A DNA stretch of 64,000 nt from Caulobacter sp. (lineage in GTDB: Bacteria > Pseudomonadota > Alphaproteobacteria > Caulobacterales > Caulobacteraceae): positions 186,001 to 250,000 of the forward strand of contig JAGHZU010000004.1 in NCBI GenBank assembly GCA_017745235.1, given 5' to 3'. The position numbers and the translations under genes were made by a program. Positions 1 through 8,283 of the stretch are shown one piece after another. The notes beneath the pieces were generated by a model. That model was not told the DNA's origin. It did not search any database and saw nothing but the letters and a program-made list of their open reading frames with translations. The stretch's first letter is position 1. The number at the start of each line of letters is the position of its first letter.

Positions 1-5
1 GACAC

Positions 6-365
6 ATGGCTCGCGTTAAACGTGGCGTCGTCGCCCACGCCAAGCACAAGAAGGTTCTGGAGCAGGCCAAGGGCTTCTACGGCCGCCGCAAGAACACCAT
101 CCGTACGGCCAAGGCCGCGGTCGACAAGGCCGGCCAGTACGCCTACCGCGACCGCAAGGTGCGCAAGCGCGCCTTCCGTTCGCTGTGGATCCAACGCATC
201 AACGCCGGCGCCCGCACCGAGGGCTTCACCTACTCGCAGTTTATCCACGGCCTGGACGTGGCGGGTATCGTGATCGACCGCAAGGTCCTCTCGGACATCG
301 CGGGCAACGACCCGGTCGCGTTCAAGGCCATCGCCGACAAGGTCCGCGCCGCCCTGGCCGCTTAA
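6..365 (+). CDS. rplT: 50S ribosomal protein L20
   Basis: This is bL20, which binds 23S rRNA early in assembly of the large ribosomal subunit. The 119-residue product has the family length and a very basic N-terminus beginning MARVKRGV, followed by the conserved [13 protein letters not shown] stretch and [20 protein letters not shown], the rRNA-binding helices. It is complete, with its ATG six bases into the window. In alphaproteobacteria it normally follows infC-rpmI, which would lie just outside the window. A rho-independent terminator closes it, so pheS, 250 bases downstream, probably has its own promoter. Identification is secure. Confidence 0.98.
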   Translation: MARVKRGVVAHAKHKKVLEQAKGFYGRRKNTIRTAKAAVDKAGQYAYRDRKVRKRAFRSLWIQRINAGARTEGFTYSQFIHGLDVAGIVIDRKVLSDIAGNDPVAFKAIADKVRAALAA

Positions 366-405
366 GGTCTATTTTCGGGTCCCAGATCCGAAGCTCGATC
401 TGAAG

Positions 406-435
406 AGCCCTCCGGTGCGAGCCGGAGGGCTTTTT
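406..435 (+). terminator. Rho-independent terminator of rplT
   Basis: A perfect 10-bp stem (AGCCCTCCGG at 406-415 with CCGGAGGGCT at 422-431) and a six-base loop are followed at once by a run of five T. It lies 41 bases after the rplT stop codon. Confidence 0.9.
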
Positions 436-436
436 G

Positions 437-600
437 CTGTCTGATCCATACCCTTCTCCCCTTGCGGGAGGCGATGGCCCGAAAGGCCGGATGAGGGGTT
501 GAAAGGCCAAACCGGCAAGTTCTGAGAGCCCCCTCACCCGTCGGGCTTCGCCCGCCACCCTTTCCCGCAAGGGGAGAGGGTTTCAGCGAAACCCAAAACC
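437..600. repeat. GC-rich palindromic intergenic repeat
   Basis: The rplT-pheS spacer holds nested inverted repeats. CTCCCCTTGCGGGAG near 457-471 reappears inverted as TTTCCCGCAAGGGGAGAG near 563-580. GGCCCGAAAGGCC and CGGGCTTCGCCCG form short hairpins between them. No coding sequence is credible here. The layout resembles the mobile palindromic repeats scattered through Caulobacter intergenic DNA. The -10/-35 of pheS must lie in or beside it. Confidence 0.65.
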
Positions 601-619
601 GCTTAGACGGAACCCCGTC

Positions 620-1693
620 ATGACCGATCTCACCACCCTCGAAGCCGACGTCCTGGCGCAAGTCGCCGCCGCCGGCGACCTCACCGCCCTCGACGCCGTG
701 CGCGTCGCCGCCCTGGGCAAGACCGGCTCGATCTCGGGCCTGCTGAAGACGCTCGGGGCGATGAGCCCTGACGAGCGCAAGGAGCGCGGCGCGGCCATCA
801 ACCTCCTGCGCGACCGCGTGCAGACGGCGCTCAACGAGAAGAAGGCCGCGCTGGAGAGCGCCGCCCTCGACGCCCGACTGGCCAGCGAGACCCTGGACCT
901 GACCCTGCCCGCGCCCTACCGCCGCAAGGGCAGCGTCCACCCGACCATGCAGGTCATGGATGAGATGATCGCCATCTTCGCCGAGATGGGTTTCGCCGTG
1001 GCCGAGGGCCCGGACATCGAGGACGACTTCCACAACTTCACGGCGCTGAACTTCCCGCCCAAGCACCCGGCGCGGGAAATGCACGACACCTTCTTCTTCA
1101 ATCAGAAGGAAGACGGCGGGCGCATGCTGCTGCGCACCCACACCAGCCCCGTTCAGGTGCGCACCATGGTGTCGCAGAAGCCGCCGATCCGCATCATCGC
1201 GCCCGGGCGCACCTATCGCTGCGACAGCGACGCCACTCACACGCCGATGTTCCACCAGGTCGAGGGCCTGGTGATCGACAAAGGGATCCACATGGGCCAC
1301 CTGAAGTGGACCCTGGAGACCTTCATCGCCCGGTTCTTCGAGACCGACGCGGTGACGACCCAGTTCCGGCCGCACCACTTCCCGTTCACCGAGCCTTCGG
1401 CCGAGATGGACGTGCAGTGCGACCGCTCGGGCGGCGAGATCAAGATTGGCCAGGGCACGAGCTGGCTCGAGATCCTGGGCTGCGGGATGGTTCACCCGAA
1501 CGTCCTGCGCGCCTGCGGCATCGATCCGGACGAGTACCAGGGCTTCGCCTTCGGCATGGGCGTCGACCGGCTGGGGATGCTGAAGTACGGCATGCCCGAC
1601 CTGCGCGACATGTTCGCCTCCGACGGCCGCTGGCTCTCGCACTACGGCTTCAGCGCGTTCGCCGCGCCGAACCCCGCCAGCGGCCTGAGCTGA
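620..1693 (+). CDS. pheS: Phenylalanine--tRNA ligase, alpha subunit
   Basis: PheS is the catalytic alpha chain of the cytoplasmic alpha2beta2 enzyme that charges tRNA-Phe. The 357-residue product has an N-terminal coiled-coil arm (about residues 1-90, with [12 protein letters not shown]). The class II synthetase core follows: motif 1 around [10 protein letters not shown], motif 2 in [19 protein letters not shown], and motif 3 in [22 protein letters not shown] near the C-terminus. The length is normal. pheT follows after 56 bases in the same direction, the usual pheST operon. No phe leader peptide was seen upstream, where the spacer is filled by palindromic repeats. Confidence 0.97.
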   Translation: MTDLTTLEADVLAQVAAAGDLTALDAVRVAALGKTGSISGLLKTLGAMSPDERKERGAAINLLRDRVQTALNEKKAALESAALDARLASETLDLTLPAPYRRKGSVHPTMQVMDEMIAIFAEMGFAVAEGPDIEDDFHNFTALNFPPKHPAREMHDTFFFNQKEDGGRMLLRTHTSPVQVRTMVSQKPPIRIIAPGRTYRCDSDATHTPMFHQVEGLVIDKGIHMGHLKWTLETFIARFFETDAVTTQFRPHHFPFTEPSAEMDVQCDRSGGEIKIGQGTSWLEILGCGMVHPNVLRACGIDPDEYQGFAFGMGVDRLGMLKYGMPDLRDMFASDGRWLSHYGFSAFAAPNPASGLS

Positions 1694-1749
1694 TCGAACC
1701 CTGACCTTTCCACCAGCTCCCGCCGGGCGGGAGTTTGGAGACCGAACCG

Positions 1750-4188
1750 ATGAAGTTCACCCTTTCCTGGCTCAAGGACCACCTCGACACCGAGGCGTCC
1801 GCCACCGACGTCGTCGCCGCCATGACCATGGCCGGCCTCGAGGTCGAGCACGTCACCGATCCCGCCTCGAAACTGGCCGCCTTCACGGTCGCCAAGATCG
1901 TCGAGGCCGTGCAGCACCCCAACGCCGACCGCCTGCGGGTCTGCCAGGTCGACACCGTCGACGGCCGCAAGGAGATCGTCTGCGGCGCGCCCAATGCGCG
2001 TCCGGGCCTGACCACCATCTACGCCCCGATCGGCGCCTACGTGCCCGGCCTGGGCGTAACCCTGGTCGAGAAGCCCGTTCGCGGCGTCGTCTCCAACGGC
2101 ATGCTCTGCTCGGGTTCCGAATTGGAAGCCGACGACGGCTCCGAAGGCATCCTGGAGCTGCCGGACGACCTGGCCGTCGGCACGCCCGCCGCCGTGGCCC
2201 TGGGCCTGGAGGCCGTGATCGACTTCGAAGTCACCCCCAACCGTCCCGACTGGCTGGGCGTGGCGGGCATCGCCCGCGACCTGGCCGCCGCCGGCGTGGG
2301 CACGCTGAAGGACCTGTCGATCGCCCCCGTGCCGGGGACCTTCCCCTGCCCGATCGCCGTCAAGGTCGACGGCGACGCCTGCCCGGTGTTCTCCGGCCGC
2401 CTGATCAAGGGCGTCAAGAACGGCCCCAGCCCCAAGTGGCTGCAGGACCGCCTGAAAGCCATCGGGATCAATCCGAAGTCGGCCCTGGTCGACATCACCA
2501 ACTTCATTTCCTACGACCGCGCCCGGCCGCTGCACGTCTATGACGCCGCCCTGCTGGTGGGGACGACGATCCAGGCGCGCCTGGGCCATCACGGCGTGCA
2601 TGGCGACGAGCACCTGATCGCCCTGGACGGCAAGACCTACGAGCTGACGCCCGAGATGTGCGTGATCGCCGACGCCGACGGCGAGCGGCCGGTCGGCATC
2701 GGCGGCGTGATGGGCGGCGAAAGCACCGGCTGCTCGGAAGCCACCGTCGACGTCTTCGTGGAGAGCGCCTGGTTCGACCCGATCCGCACGGCCCAGACCG
2801 GCCGCACGACCGGCATCAACAGCGACGCCCAGTACCGCTTCGCCCGCACGGTCGACACCGGCTCGGTCGTCCCCGGACTGGAGCTGGCCACCAAGCTGAT
2901 CCTGGAGCTGTGCGGCGGCGAGGCCTCGGAGATCGTGGTGGCCGGCCAGGCTCCGGCCGCGCCGGGCCCGATCCTGTTCGACCCGGCCTATGTGCAGGGC
3001 CTGTCGGGTCTGGCCATCGCGCCCGAGCGCACGCTGAAGATCCTGACCGACCTCGGCTTCGCGATCGAGCCGCCCAAGGACGTGCCCGCCAGCGCCTTCG
3101 TCACCGACGAGGCCGCCCTGGTGTGCGTGACCCCGCCCACCTTCCGCCGCGACGTGGAAGGCAAGGCCGACCTGGTCGAGGAAGTGGCCCGCATCGCCGG
3201 CTACGGCGCCCTGCCGTCCACGCCCCTGCCCGAGGTTCCGCGCGCCGTGGGCGGCGTGCTGACCGCCCGCCAGGCCCGCGCCCGCACGGCCCGTCGCGCC
3301 CTGGCGGCCGCCGGCTACGCCGAAGCCATTACCTGGAGCTTCACCAACCAGAAGACCGCCGCCCTGTTCGGCGGCGGCGCGCCCGAACTGGTGCTGGCCA
3401 ATCCGATCGCCTCGGAACTGGACTGCATGCGCCCTTCGATCCTGCCCAACCTGATCGAGGCCGCCGGCCGCAACGCCCGCCAGGGCTTCCCGGACGTGGC
3501 CCTGTTCGAGGTCGGCCCCGTGTTCCACGGCGACCGCCCGCAGGACCAGAAGACCACTATCGCGGCCATCCTGGCTCCCCACGCGCCACGCAGCTGGGAC
3601 AAGGCTCCCGCCGAGAACGTCTTCACCGTGAAGGCCGACCTGGTGGCCCTGCTGGAGGAGATCGGCGCGCCGGTCGCCTCGCTGCAAACCGCCCAGGGCT
3701 CGGCCTCGTCGTGGTGGCACCCCGGCCGTTCGGCCCGCCTGCAGCTGGGGCCCAAGGCCGTGCTGGCCGAGTTCGGCGAGATCCATCCGGCCGTGCTGAA
3801 GGCGCTTGATGTGGCCGGCCCGGTCTACGGCTTCGAGATCACCCTGGAAGCCGTGCCCGAGCCGAAGAAGAAGGCCGTGAAGACCAAGCCGGCCTTCACG
3901 CCCTCGCCCCTGATGCCGCTGACCCGCGACTTCGCCTTCCTGGCCGACAAGGCCAAGGCGGCGGGCGACCTGGTCAAGGCCGCCGCCGGCGCCGACAAGG
4001 CGCTGATCGCCGCCGCCCGGGTGTTCGACGTCTACGAAGGTCCTGGCGTGCCGGACGGACAGAAGTCGATCGCCCTCGAGGTCGTGGTCCAGCCCCGCGA
4101 GAAGACCCTCACCGACGCCGAGATCGAGGCCCTGTCCGCGAAGATCGTCGCCGCGGTCGAGAAGGCCGGCGGCAAGCTGCGCGGCTGA
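1750..4188 (+). CDS. pheT: Phenylalanine--tRNA ligase, beta subunit
   Basis: PheT is the beta subunit, carrying tRNA recognition and editing. The start at 1750 gives [17 protein letters not shown], the standard family N-terminus; an in-frame ATG five codons upstream is less likely. Domain order in the 812-residue protein is an EMAP/OB tRNA-binding domain (about 40-150), the B3/B4 editing domain with [19 protein letters not shown], the B5 domain with [20 protein letters not shown], the catalytic-like domain, and a C-terminal ferredoxin-fold anticodon-binding domain starting near [16 protein letters not shown]. The last domain contains the usual [20 protein letters not shown] segment. It is co-transcribed with pheS. 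Confidence 0.97.
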   Translation: MKFTLSWLKDHLDTEASATDVVAAMTMAGLEVEHVTDPASKLAAFTVAKIVEAVQHPNADRLRVCQVDTVDGRKEIVCGAPNARPGLTTIYAPIGAYVPGLGVTLVEKPVRGVVSNGMLCSGSELEADDGSEGILELPDDLAVGTPAAVALGLEAVIDFEVTPNRPDWLGVAGIARDLAAAGVGTLKDLSIAPVPGTFPCPIAVKVDGDACPVFSGRLIKGVKNGPSPKWLQDRLKAIGINPKSALVDITNFISYDRARPLHVYDAALLVGTTIQARLGHHGVHGDEHLIALDGKTYELTPEMCVIADADGERPVGIGGVMGGESTGCSEATVDVFVESAWFDPIRTAQTGRTTGINSDAQYRFARTVDTGSVVPGLELATKLILELCGGEASEIVVAGQAPAAPGPILFDPAYVQGLSGLAIAPERTLKILTDLGFAIEPPKDVPASAFVTDEAALVCVTPPTFRRDVEGKADLVEEVARIAGYGALPSTPLPEVPRAVGGVLTARQARARTARRALAAAGYAEAITWSFTNQKTAALFGGGAPELVLANPIASELDCMRPSILPNLIEAAGRNARQGFPDVALFEVGPVFHGDRPQDQKTTIAAILAPHAPRSWDKAPAENVFTVKADLVALLEEIGAPVASLQTAQGSASSWWHPGRSARLQLGPKAVLAEFGEIHPAVLKALDVAGPVYGFEITLEAVPEPKKKAVKTKPAFTPSPLMPLTRDFAFLADKAKAAGDLVKAAAGADKALIAAARVFDVYEGPGVPDGQKSIALEVVVQPREKTLTDAEIEALSAKIVAAVEKAGGKLRG

Positions 4189-4210
4189 GGCCTTCCTCGG
4201 AACTGAACGA

Positions 4211-4243
4211 AGGGTCGCTCGGCGAAGGCCGCGCGGCCCTTTT
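4211..4243 (+). terminator. Probable terminator after pheT
   Basis: AGGGTCGC (4211-4218) pairs with GCGGCCCT (4233-4240) with one G-U pair, followed by TTTT. It lies 22 bases beyond the pheT stop. The short T-run makes it a moderate candidate. Confidence 0.5.
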
Positions 4244-4254
4244 GATAGGCGGCG

Positions 4255-4385
4255 CACGCCAACTTGCCCCCTCCGGGCCTTCGGCCCTCCTCCCCCGTAG
4301 GGGGAAGAGTGCGCCGCCCGCATTGCGCAATCCGCCCCCAACGGGGGCGGACAGGCGGCGAGGCCGCCAGGTGGGGGCAAGCGCC
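4255..4385. repeat. Palindromic intergenic repeat block
   Basis: Several self-complementary segments occur in tandem: GGGCCTTCGGCCC near 4277, TCCCCCGTAGGGGGA near 4292 and CCGCCCCCAACGGGGGCGG near 4335. An outer CTTGCCCCC / GGGGGCAAG pair near 4263 and 4374 encloses them. No coding sequence is supported. It belongs to the same class of GC-rich palindromic element as the rplT-pheS spacer, though the primary sequence differs. Confidence 0.6.
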
Positions 4386-4439
4386 GACGCACAACCTAGG
4401 GGCTTGTCCCAATCCGCCCGCCGACGGCAAAGTCGGCGC

Positions 4440-5108
4440 ATGTCCGATCTTATGACTCCGACCAAGATCGCCCCGCTGGACGCTGGCCAGGCCGCCGCGC
4501 TGGACCGCGACGGCTACCTCCTGCTGCGCGGTGTCGTGCCGGACGCCTGGCGGGAAGCGTTGCGGGCGGCCTTCGACGCCGGGGTGGGAACGCCCGACCA
4601 GTGGGCCGCGCCGCGAGGGCCGGGCTGGCGGCACGCCCTGGTCGACCTGGATCCGACCGTCCGCGAAACCTGTCGCATCCCGGCCCTCCTGGCCGCTACG
4701 GGGCGGATGCTGGGCGGCCCCTTCTTCCTCTGCCAGGTTGAAGGCCGCGAGCCGCTGCCCGGCGCCGGCCATCAGCCGCTGCATCGCGACGGCGCGGGCC
4801 GCAAGGCGGTGTCCGCCCTGGTGTTCCTGGACTCCTACGGCCCCGACAACGGCGCCACCCGCGTGGTCCCCCGTCACCTCGACGGCGGCCAGCCTGACGA
4901 AGCCCTGGCCGTGACCCTGGCGGGAGACGCCGGCGACATCCTGGTGTTCGACGCCGACCTGCTGCACGGCGCCACGACGAACCGCTCCGGCGCGCGCCGG
5001 CGCTCACTGCTGCTGGGTTTCAAGCCCGAACCCCTACGCGCGGAGGAAGACGCCTGCCGCGCCATCCGCAACGTGCGCATGGACAACAGCGAGGTGTTCG
5101 TCCCCTAG
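4440..5108 (+). CDS. Phytanoyl-CoA dioxygenase (PhyH)-like protein
   Basis: This is a predicted Fe(II)/2-oxoglutarate-dependent oxygenase of the PhyH/EctD superfamily, cytoplasmic. The 222-residue product starts MSDLMTPTK. It carries the family N-terminal phrase LDRDGYLLLRGVVPDAW, a metal-binding HxD (LHRDGAGR), a distal histidine in DADLLHGATTNRS, and a following arginine-rich segment suited to 2-oxoglutarate binding. The segment SALVFLDSYGPDNGATRVVPRHL is typical of the double-stranded beta-helix core. The substrate cannot be deduced. It stands alone between a palindromic repeat and a small unknown ORF. Another ATG at 4452 is possible. Confidence 0.85.
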   Translation: MSDLMTPTKIAPLDAGQAAALDRDGYLLLRGVVPDAWREALRAAFDAGVGTPDQWAAPRGPGWRHALVDLDPTVRETCRIPALLAATGRMLGGPFFLCQVEGREPLPGAGHQPLHRDGAGRKAVSALVFLDSYGPDNGATRVVPRHLDGGQPDEALAVTLAGDAGDILVFDADLLHGATTNRSGARRRSLLLGFKPEPLRAEEDACRAIRNVRMDNSEVFVP

Positions 5109-5229
5109 GCGGGCCGTCGCACATTTCTTGCGCAGCTTGACTGTTTCGTCGCAGCGCCACGGCAAGACCTTGCGTAACCGCCACGCCCACGCTACCTGTT
5201 GTTTCCGCACACGGAGTCACCCCGCCCAA

Positions 5230-5376
5230 ATGCCGTCGCATCTGGACATGACCGTTTTGATCGCCGCCAGCCTCACCGCCGGCGCCGCGATCGTGTGCGC
5301 GCGCGCCATTATGATGCAGGCCAAGATTAAAACCGTTCGTGTGCGAACGGGGCGGCACAGGCGCGCGGTCGACTAA
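5230..5376 (+). CDS. Possible small single-pass membrane protein
   Basis: A 48-residue ORF encodes one hydrophobic segment (MTVLIAASLTAGAAIVCARA) followed by a basic tail with many Arg and Lys, consistent with a small inner-membrane protein. A proper terminator lies 37 bases after its stop, which supports a transcript ending here. The ribosome-binding site is weak (GGAG 13 bases upstream of the ATG), and 5248 is an alternative start. I do not recognise a family. Confidence 0.4.
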   Translation: MPSHLDMTVLIAASLTAGAAIVCARAIMMQAKIKTVRVRTGRHRRAVD

Positions 5377-5412
5377 AGACCACAAACGCCGAAGATCGAA
5401 AGATCCGCAAAG

Positions 5413-5441
5413 CCCCGCTTCCCACCAGGAGCGGGGTTTTT
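5413..5441 (+). terminator. Rho-independent terminator
   Basis: CCCCGCT (5413-5419) pairs with AGCGGGG (5430-5436), followed by TTTTT. It separates the small ORF at 5230 from the gene starting at 5493. Confidence 0.8.
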
Positions 5442-5492
5442 GCTGTTTCGTCTTCGGTCCCTTCCCTTCCCATCCAAAGGACCCGAAACACC

Positions 5493-5789
5493 ATGAGCTA
5501 CCTGCCTTCCCCACCCGCCTTCCACTCCGACCACGAAGGCGTCACCGTCCACCAGCTGCTGCTGGCCGCGCAGGACGCCCCGTCCGCGCTGGAAGCCGTC
5601 CGACAGGGCCTGGCCGACAGCGGCGCTGAGCTGTGCGCGCTGTCGATGAAGCCCGTCGGCCAGATCGTCGAAGGCTCGCTGCGCGTGCGCCACCTCAGCG
5701 ACCAGGCCGCCCGCCTGCTGGCCCGCGACCTGGCCGCCTGGCCCGGCGTCACCTCGGCCAGCGTCGAGCACCAGTGGGTGCGTCCGTGA
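5493..5789 (+). CDS. Small ACT-like hypothetical protein
   Basis: This is a 98-residue soluble protein. Its body (VTVHQLLLAAQDAPSALEAVR, then AELCALSMKPVGQIVEGSLRV, then LARDLAAWPGVTSASVEHQWV) follows a beta-alpha-beta-beta-alpha-beta rhythm like ACT domains or the small regulatory chains of acetohydroxyacid synthase. That resemblance is by pattern only. Its stop overlaps the GTG start of the next gene (GTGA), so the two are translationally coupled, and the neighbour has a similar size and fold pattern. The function is unknown; a ligand-sensing pair is plausible but unproven. Confidence 0.7.
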   Translation: MSYLPSPPAFHSDHEGVTVHQLLLAAQDAPSALEAVRQGLADSGAELCALSMKPVGQIVEGSLRVRHLSDQAARLLARDLAAWPGVTSASVEHQWVRP

Positions 5790-6049
5790 ACCAGGACCTC
5801 GTATCGGAAGGCGAGAAACGCCGCCTCTTCCTCGTGCTCGCCGACGACACGCCCGACGCCCTGATGCGGGTGCTGGGCGTGGCCAACGTCCAGCAGACCC
5901 GGCTGCGCTCGCTGACCGCGCAGCCGGACGGGGCGGGGCTGACCATCCGCCTGGAGGTCGACGACCAGGGCGACGACCGGGCCCAGTTCCTGGCCGCGCG
6001 CCTGGCTGCCGCCCCCTCGGTGCGCAGCGTGGGCTTCGGCTGGCGATAA
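5786..6049 (+). CDS. Small ACT-like hypothetical protein, coupled to upstream gene
   Basis: This is an 87-residue product starting at a GTG that overlaps the previous stop codon. The segment RRLFLVLADDTPDALMRVLGVANVQQ, then LTIRLEVDD, then AAAPSVRSVGFGWR again suggests an ACT-like small beta/alpha domain. ACT domains often bind amino acids and dimerise, so the two adjacent products could form a hetero-oligomer (inference). There is no signal peptide or membrane segment. The downstream exported MsrA starts 70 bases later and may be separately transcribed. Confidence 0.65.
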   Translation: MNQDLVSEGEKRRLFLVLADDTPDALMRVLGVANVQQTRLRSLTAQPDGAGLTIRLEVDDQGDDRAQFLAARLAAAPSVRSVGFGWR

Positions 6050-6118
6050 GGGTGTAACCTTCGGCCCGGTCCGTCCGTATCTAGGGTTACGCCGCCGCAC
6101 GGCGTCATGGAGTGTCCG

Positions 6119-6718
6119 ATGATCCGCCGCCTGTTCATCCTGATCGCCAGTTTCGCGTCGATCCTGCTGCCCGCCGACGTGCTGGCCGCGTCCAAGCCTG
6201 CGACCACCGAAACCGCCGTATTCGCCGGCGGCTGCTTCTGGTGCATGGAAAACGACATGCGCGGGATTCCCGGCGTGCTGAAGGTCGAGAGCGGCTACAC
6301 CGGCGGCCACGTGGACCGTCCCACCTATCGCGACGTCACCAGCGAGACGTCCGGCCACTACGAGTCGGTGCGCGTCACCTACGACCCGGCCAAGATCGAC
6401 TACGGCTTCCTGCTGTACAAATACTGGAAGCTGGTCGACCCCACGGACGACGGCGGCCAGTTCTGCGACCGCGGGCCGTCCTACCGCCCGGCCGTGTTCG
6501 TCACCCCGGCCCAGCGCCCGATCGCCGAAAAGTCCCGCGCCGAGGCCGCCAAGCGCCTGAAGACGGGCACGATGAAGGCCCAGATCCTGGACCTGAAGAC
6601 CTTCTGGCCGGCCGAGGCCTACCACCGCGACTACGCCAAGAACCACGCCATCGAATACCACGCCTACCGCATGGGCTGCGGCCGCGACCTGCGGCTTAAG
6701 CAGGTCTGGGGCGGGTAA
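6119..6718 (+). CDS. msrA: Exported peptide-methionine (S)-S-oxide reductase
   Basis: MsrA reduces methionine-S-sulfoxide in proteins. The start at 6119 gives MIRRLFILIASFASILLPADVLA, a clear Sec signal peptide, so the 199-residue enzyme acts in the periplasm; an ATG four codons upstream also exists. The catalytic motif is GGCFWCMEN (catalytic Cys39, second Cys42), followed by the family signature SGYTGG and the FCDRGPSYRPAVF segment. A further cysteine sits in RMGCGRD near the C-terminus as a resolving candidate. A second, cytoplasmic MsrA lies at 25.3-26.0 kb. No msrB is adjacent. Confidence 0.93.
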   Translation: MIRRLFILIASFASILLPADVLAASKPATTETAVFAGGCFWCMENDMRGIPGVLKVESGYTGGHVDRPTYRDVTSETSGHYESVRVTYDPAKIDYGFLLYKYWKLVDPTDDGGQFCDRGPSYRPAVFVTPAQRPIAEKSRAEAAKRLKTGTMKAQILDLKTFWPAEAYHRDYAKNHAIEYHAYRMGCGRDLRLKQVWGG

Positions 6719-6776
6719 CCCCCCCCCCCGCGTGGCCAGAGGTGGCGCTCGGCGGGGCGAATGCCAGGGTCTGTGC

Positions 6777-6926
6777 ATGGCCGATCTTGAGCAACGCCCC
6801 GCGGATTCCGACGCTCCCTACGCCGCCCTGCTGAACGGCGTGATGGTGATCCTGCTTGGCGTGATCTTCACCGGCTTCCTGGCTTGTCGGATGGTCGCGG
6901 AGCTCACGGGCAGGCTTCCGACCTGA
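6777..6926 (+). CDS. Small membrane protein, possibly frameshifted
   Basis: A 49-residue ORF has a soluble acidic N-terminus (MADLEQRPADSDAPYA) and one strong transmembrane segment (LLNGVMVILLGVIFTGFLA). Just after its stop, a second reading frame carries another hydrophobic helix (ISLIHLLLLATSLQVIVLG) and a basic C-terminus ending near 7096, with GC-rich third positions but no good start codon. Either this is a short single-pass protein, or the two parts are one two-helix protein broken by a frameshift. The family is not recognised. Confidence 0.5.
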   Translation: MADLEQRPADSDAPYAALLNGVMVILLGVIFTGFLACRMVAELTGRLPT

Positions 6927-7075
6927 CGGCCCTGACGGTCGGCCTGACCTCGACGCCCACAGGCAACATCAGCCTGATCCACCTCCTCCTGCTCGCGACC
7001 AGCTTGCAGGTCATCGTGCTGGGCGTTCGGTTCGTCGGCCGGAGCCTGGCCCGACTGCGCGCGGGCCGGAGCCGG

Positions 7076-7756
7076 TCAGAACACCCGCGCCTGTAGCCAC
7101 AGCAGGGCCGGATAGGTCGCCACCCAGGTCCAGAAGAACCGGTTGAGCCCGAACAGGCAGGCGTTGGCCAGGTGAAAGGTCGCGGCGACCGCCAGGGCCG
7201 CGACCAGGCCTGGCCTCCACAGCATGGCCAGCGGAAAGGCCAGCTCGAACCCCATCACCGCCCAGGACATGGCCAGCAGGACGCGCGGCCGATCGGCCCA
7301 GCCGCGCAAGGCCTCGCTCACCGGATAGGCCGAGAACCGGAACACGTCGCCCAGCGCCCGGCCCGAGCGCCAGTCGGGGTTCACGATCTTCACCCCACCC
7401 GAGATGAAGTAGGACAGCACCAGCTGCGCGCCCAGATAGCCGAAGAACAGTTCCTTCAGGTGGATCGACGGCGCCAGGGTCGCCGCTGTCAGGCACCATA
7501 GCGCCAGCAGGCCCATGCGGTCGCTGCCGCCATTGTAGGGGCCCTGAAAGCGCTGGAGGATCAGCAGCGACAGACCGGCCAGCCCGACCAGCGGCCAGGG
7601 CGCGGCCAGACCCGCGACGACCAACCCGCACAGGACCGCCCGCGCGCCGAACAGCGCCCGCTCATCGCGCGGGCCGCACAGATGCTCCAGGCTCTGCTGG
7701 AGCAAGGCCAGGGCCAGCAGCGTCTGGGCCAGGCGGATGGCCAGGTCCAGGCTCAT
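7076..7756 (-). CDS. HTTM-domain membrane protein
   Basis: This is a 226-residue integral membrane protein with about six hydrophobic helices. The segment SIHLKELFFGYLGAQLVLSYFISGG, then VKIVNPDWRSGRALGDVFR, is characteristic of HTTM (horizontally transferred transmembrane) proteins related to the membrane part of vitamin K-dependent gamma-carboxylase. The soluble carboxylase domain is absent and no carboxylation is implied. It overlaps the upstream gene by four bases (ATGA), so the two are translated together. The activity is unknown. Confidence 0.75.
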   Translation of the reverse strand: MSLDLAIRLAQTLLALALLQQSLEHLCGPRDERALFGARAVLCGLVVAGLAAPWPLVGLAGLSLLILQRFQGPYNGGSDRMGLLALWCLTAATLAPSIHLKELFFGYLGAQLVLSYFISGGVKIVNPDWRSGRALGDVFRFSAYPVSEALRGWADRPRVLLAMSWAVMGFELAFPLAMLWRPGLVAALAVAATFHLANACLFGLNRFFWTWVATYPALLWLQARVF

Positions 7757-8175
7757 CGGGGGTCCCCGATCCGTCGGGCGTCCGAGACGTACAGTTCCTC
7801 GGCGACGATCGCCTCGCCCTCCCGGCGCACGAAGATCAGGCGAAAGCGCAGCCAGCGTCCCGACATCTCGGGACCCAGGTCAGCCCCGATCCGGCGGAAG
7901 ATCTCGTCCTGGCTGTGGTCAGTGAACTGGTCGGCCAGGCGTTCCGCGCAGCTGACCACGAACAGGGTCTGGTTCCAGCGCGGGTTCCAGAACAGCCGCC
8001 CCAGCATGGCCAGGGGCGAGACCCGTTCCGGACGCGGCCCGAACGCGCGCCAGTCCGGTTCGCCGGCGGGCGAGTCCGACACCGCGTACTCGACCCGCGG
8101 CGAGGGCGCGATCACGTCGAAGAAGTTCCACGACGGAATCAGGGCCGGCAGGAGTAGTCCGAAGGGGTTGCGCAC
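7753..8175 (-). CDS. Hypothetical protein coupled to HTTM gene
   Basis: This 140-residue protein begins MRNPFGLLLPALIPSWNFFDVIAPSPRVEYAV, with one N-terminal hydrophobic stretch that could be an anchor. The rest is soluble and arginine-rich (RLFWNPRWNQTLFVVSCAERL, then GRWLRFRLIFVRREGEAIVAEELYVS). Its stop codon overlaps the start of the HTTM gene, indicating a two-gene operon and probably a complex or pathway step with that membrane protein. I do not recognise a named family. Confidence 0.7.
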   Translation of the reverse strand: MRNPFGLLLPALIPSWNFFDVIAPSPRVEYAVSDSPAGEPDWRAFGPRPERVSPLAMLGRLFWNPRWNQTLFVVSCAERLADQFTDHSQDEIFRRIGADLGPEMSGRWLRFRLIFVRREGEAIVAEELYVSDARRIGDPR

Positions 8176-8283
8176 GATTTCTCCCTAGCTGCGCCGGGCG
8201 CGGCGCGCACGTGGAAACCGCGCCCACTCGACTTCCGGCTGAACGCATGGAACCTTGAGCGTCAAATCGGGAGACGCTCATCC

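Noticed and set aside
437-600. Attenuator or T-box leader for pheST
   Set aside because: No leader peptide with phenylalanine codons or tRNA-binding features; the hairpins match generic palindromic repeats.
1642-4392. Long minus-strand open frame opposite pheT
   Set aside because: Composition is typical of antisense GC-rich sequence, and the plus strand encodes a clear PheT.
6884-7096. Independent 70-residue ORF
   Set aside because: It has only a TTG start, no ribosome-binding site, and overlaps the end of the HTTM gene; kept only as a possible frameshift continuation.
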